Part shown: positions 4,961 to 5,638 of the stretch, piece by piece | Numbering within the stretch: the stretch's first letter is position 1 | Layout: each line of letters begins with the position of its first letter | From: Caulobacteraceae bacterium | GTDB lineage: Bacteria > Pseudomonadota > Alphaproteobacteria > Caulobacterales > Caulobacteraceae | Direction: 5' to 3' | NCBI GenBank assembly: GCA_947479185.1 | Contig: CANJYY010000197.1 | Span: 1-5,638 of the forward strand | Length of the DNA stretch: 5,638 bases | The notes under the pieces: model-generated | Seen by the model: the letters and a program-made list of their open reading frames with translations, nothing else | Database searches by the model: none | What the model was told of the DNA's origin: nothing | Program-made: the position numbers and the translations under genes

Positions 4961-5638
4961 TGCCAGTCGGCGGGCGTTTCTTGCGCCAGCATTTCGTCAT
5001 AGGTCGGTCGCCGGCGGATCACGGCGAACCGGTCGCCGTCGACCAGCACTTCGGGAACCAGCGGGCGGGAATTGTACTCGCTGGCCATGGCCGCGCCGTA
5101 AGCCCCGGCGCTCATGAAGGCCACCACGTCGCCGGGATTCAGCGGCGGCAGCAGCCGGTCGCGCGTGAAGGTGTCGCCGGTCTCGCAGACGGGGCCGACC
5201 ACGTCGCAGGGGACGGGGATGGCGTCGGTCGCCTTCACCGGCCGGATGTCGTGATAGGCGTCGTACATCGCCGGGCGGATCAGGTCGTTCATCGCCGCGT
5301 CCAGCACCAGGAAGCGGCGACCTTCGGGCCGCACGTTCAGATGCGTCACGCTGGCCAGCAGCACCCCGGCGTTGGCGGCGATCACCCGGCCCGGCTCGAA
5401 GGCGAAGCGGATGCCCTCCAGTCCGGCCATGACCCTGCCGATCATCGCCGCGTACTCGGCCGGTCCGGGCGGGTCGGGCATGTTGAAATAGGGCACGCCC
5501 AGCCCCCCGCCGAGGTCGAGACGCTCGACGGTCATGCCCTCCGCGCGCAGGGCCTCGACCAGGCCGCGCATGCGGGTGAAGGCCGCTTCGAACGGGGCCA
5601 GGTCGGTGATCTGGCTGCCGATGTGACAGGCCACGCCC
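4957..5638 (-). CDS. lysA: Diaminopimelate decarboxylase, C-terminal part (5' end beyond the window)
   Basis: This is the last step of lysine biosynthesis: PLP-dependent decarboxylation of meso-diaminopimelate to lysine in the cytoplasm. The frame runs open to the window edge; about 227 C-terminal residues of a normal length near 420 are present, so the PLP-binding lysine is not seen. Visible in order: ACHIGSQI near 5600-5631; LDLGGGLGVPYF (phosphate-binding glycine loop); FAFEPGR (substrate/PLP loop); LDAAMNDLIRPAMYDAYH; GPVCETGDTF with the active-site Cys contributed across the dimer; and SAGAYGAAMASEYNSRP near the end. These are the hallmark motifs of LysA rather than ornithine/arginine decarboxylases of the same fold. 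The protein ends ETPADWQ. Its TGA lies within the GTGA that starts the downstream peptidase gene, so the two form an operon. Confidence 0.95.
   Translation of the reverse strand, partial: GVACHIGSQITDLAPFEAAFTRMRGLVEALRAEGMTVERLDLGGGLGVPYFNMPDPPGPAEYAAMIGRVMAGLEGIRFAFEPGRVIAANAGVLLASVTHLNVRPEGRRFLVLDAAMNDLIRPAMYDAYHDIRPVKATDAIPVPCDVVGPVCETGDTFTRDRLLPPLNPGDVVAFMSAGAYGAAMASEYNSRPLVPEVLVDGDRFAVIRRRPTYDEMLAQETPADWQ

Noticed and set aside
2948..5002. Plus-strand open frame of 684 codons opposite the peptidase gene
   Set aside because: It lies antisense to a peptidase with a signal peptide and full metal-ligand set; its translation is Arg/Gly/Ala/His-rich low complexity, as expected from the antisense frame of a high-GC gene.

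Overview
The window is high-GC bacterial DNA with tightly packed genes. The gene types (MJ0042-type zinc-ribbon/DUF3426-like membrane protein, HPRT-like transferase, lysA) and the G/C-rich hairpin intergenic repeats suggest an alphaproteobacterium of the Caulobacterales kind (Caulobacter, Brevundimonas or Phenylobacterium). That placement rests on protein and repeat style only; no marker gene fixes it.

Layout: (1) 14-1407, plus strand: a single-pass membrane protein with an N-terminal zinc ribbon, whose stop overlaps by one base the start of a hypoxanthine-phosphoribosyltransferase-like gene. (2) 1408-1582: an almost purely structural gap filled by a 158-bp inverted-repeat element made of nested hairpins. 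(3) 1583-2231, minus strand: a two-gene unit, a four-helix membrane protein followed one base later by a 71-residue Cro/XRE-type helix-turn-helix regulator. (4) 2232-2400: a divergent control region, locally A/T-rich, with a 20-bp near-perfect palindrome just downstream of a plausible minus-strand promoter. (5) 2401-3249, plus strand: a crotonase-superfamily protein (enoyl-CoA hydratase/isomerase) lacking both classical hydratase glutamates. (6) 3250-3286: a 37-bp convergent gap with a short second copy of the hairpin-repeat end. (7) 3287-5638, minus strand: lysA (diaminopimelate decarboxylase, 5' part outside the window), overlapping by 4 bp a secreted M28 zinc metallopeptidase.

How the parts relate: most genes are housekeeping or general metabolism (purine salvage, acyl-CoA metabolism, lysine biosynthesis, peptide hydrolysis) with no obvious common pathway. 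The part that looks like a self-contained regulatory module is the membrane protein plus HTH pair with its palindromic operator candidate. Both convergent gaps carry a copy of the same hairpin element, which suggests a shared transcript-end role. I see no CRISPR array, transposase, tRNA/rRNA or phage gene, and no convincing new multi-gene system. No gene-free stretch exceeds 300 bases.
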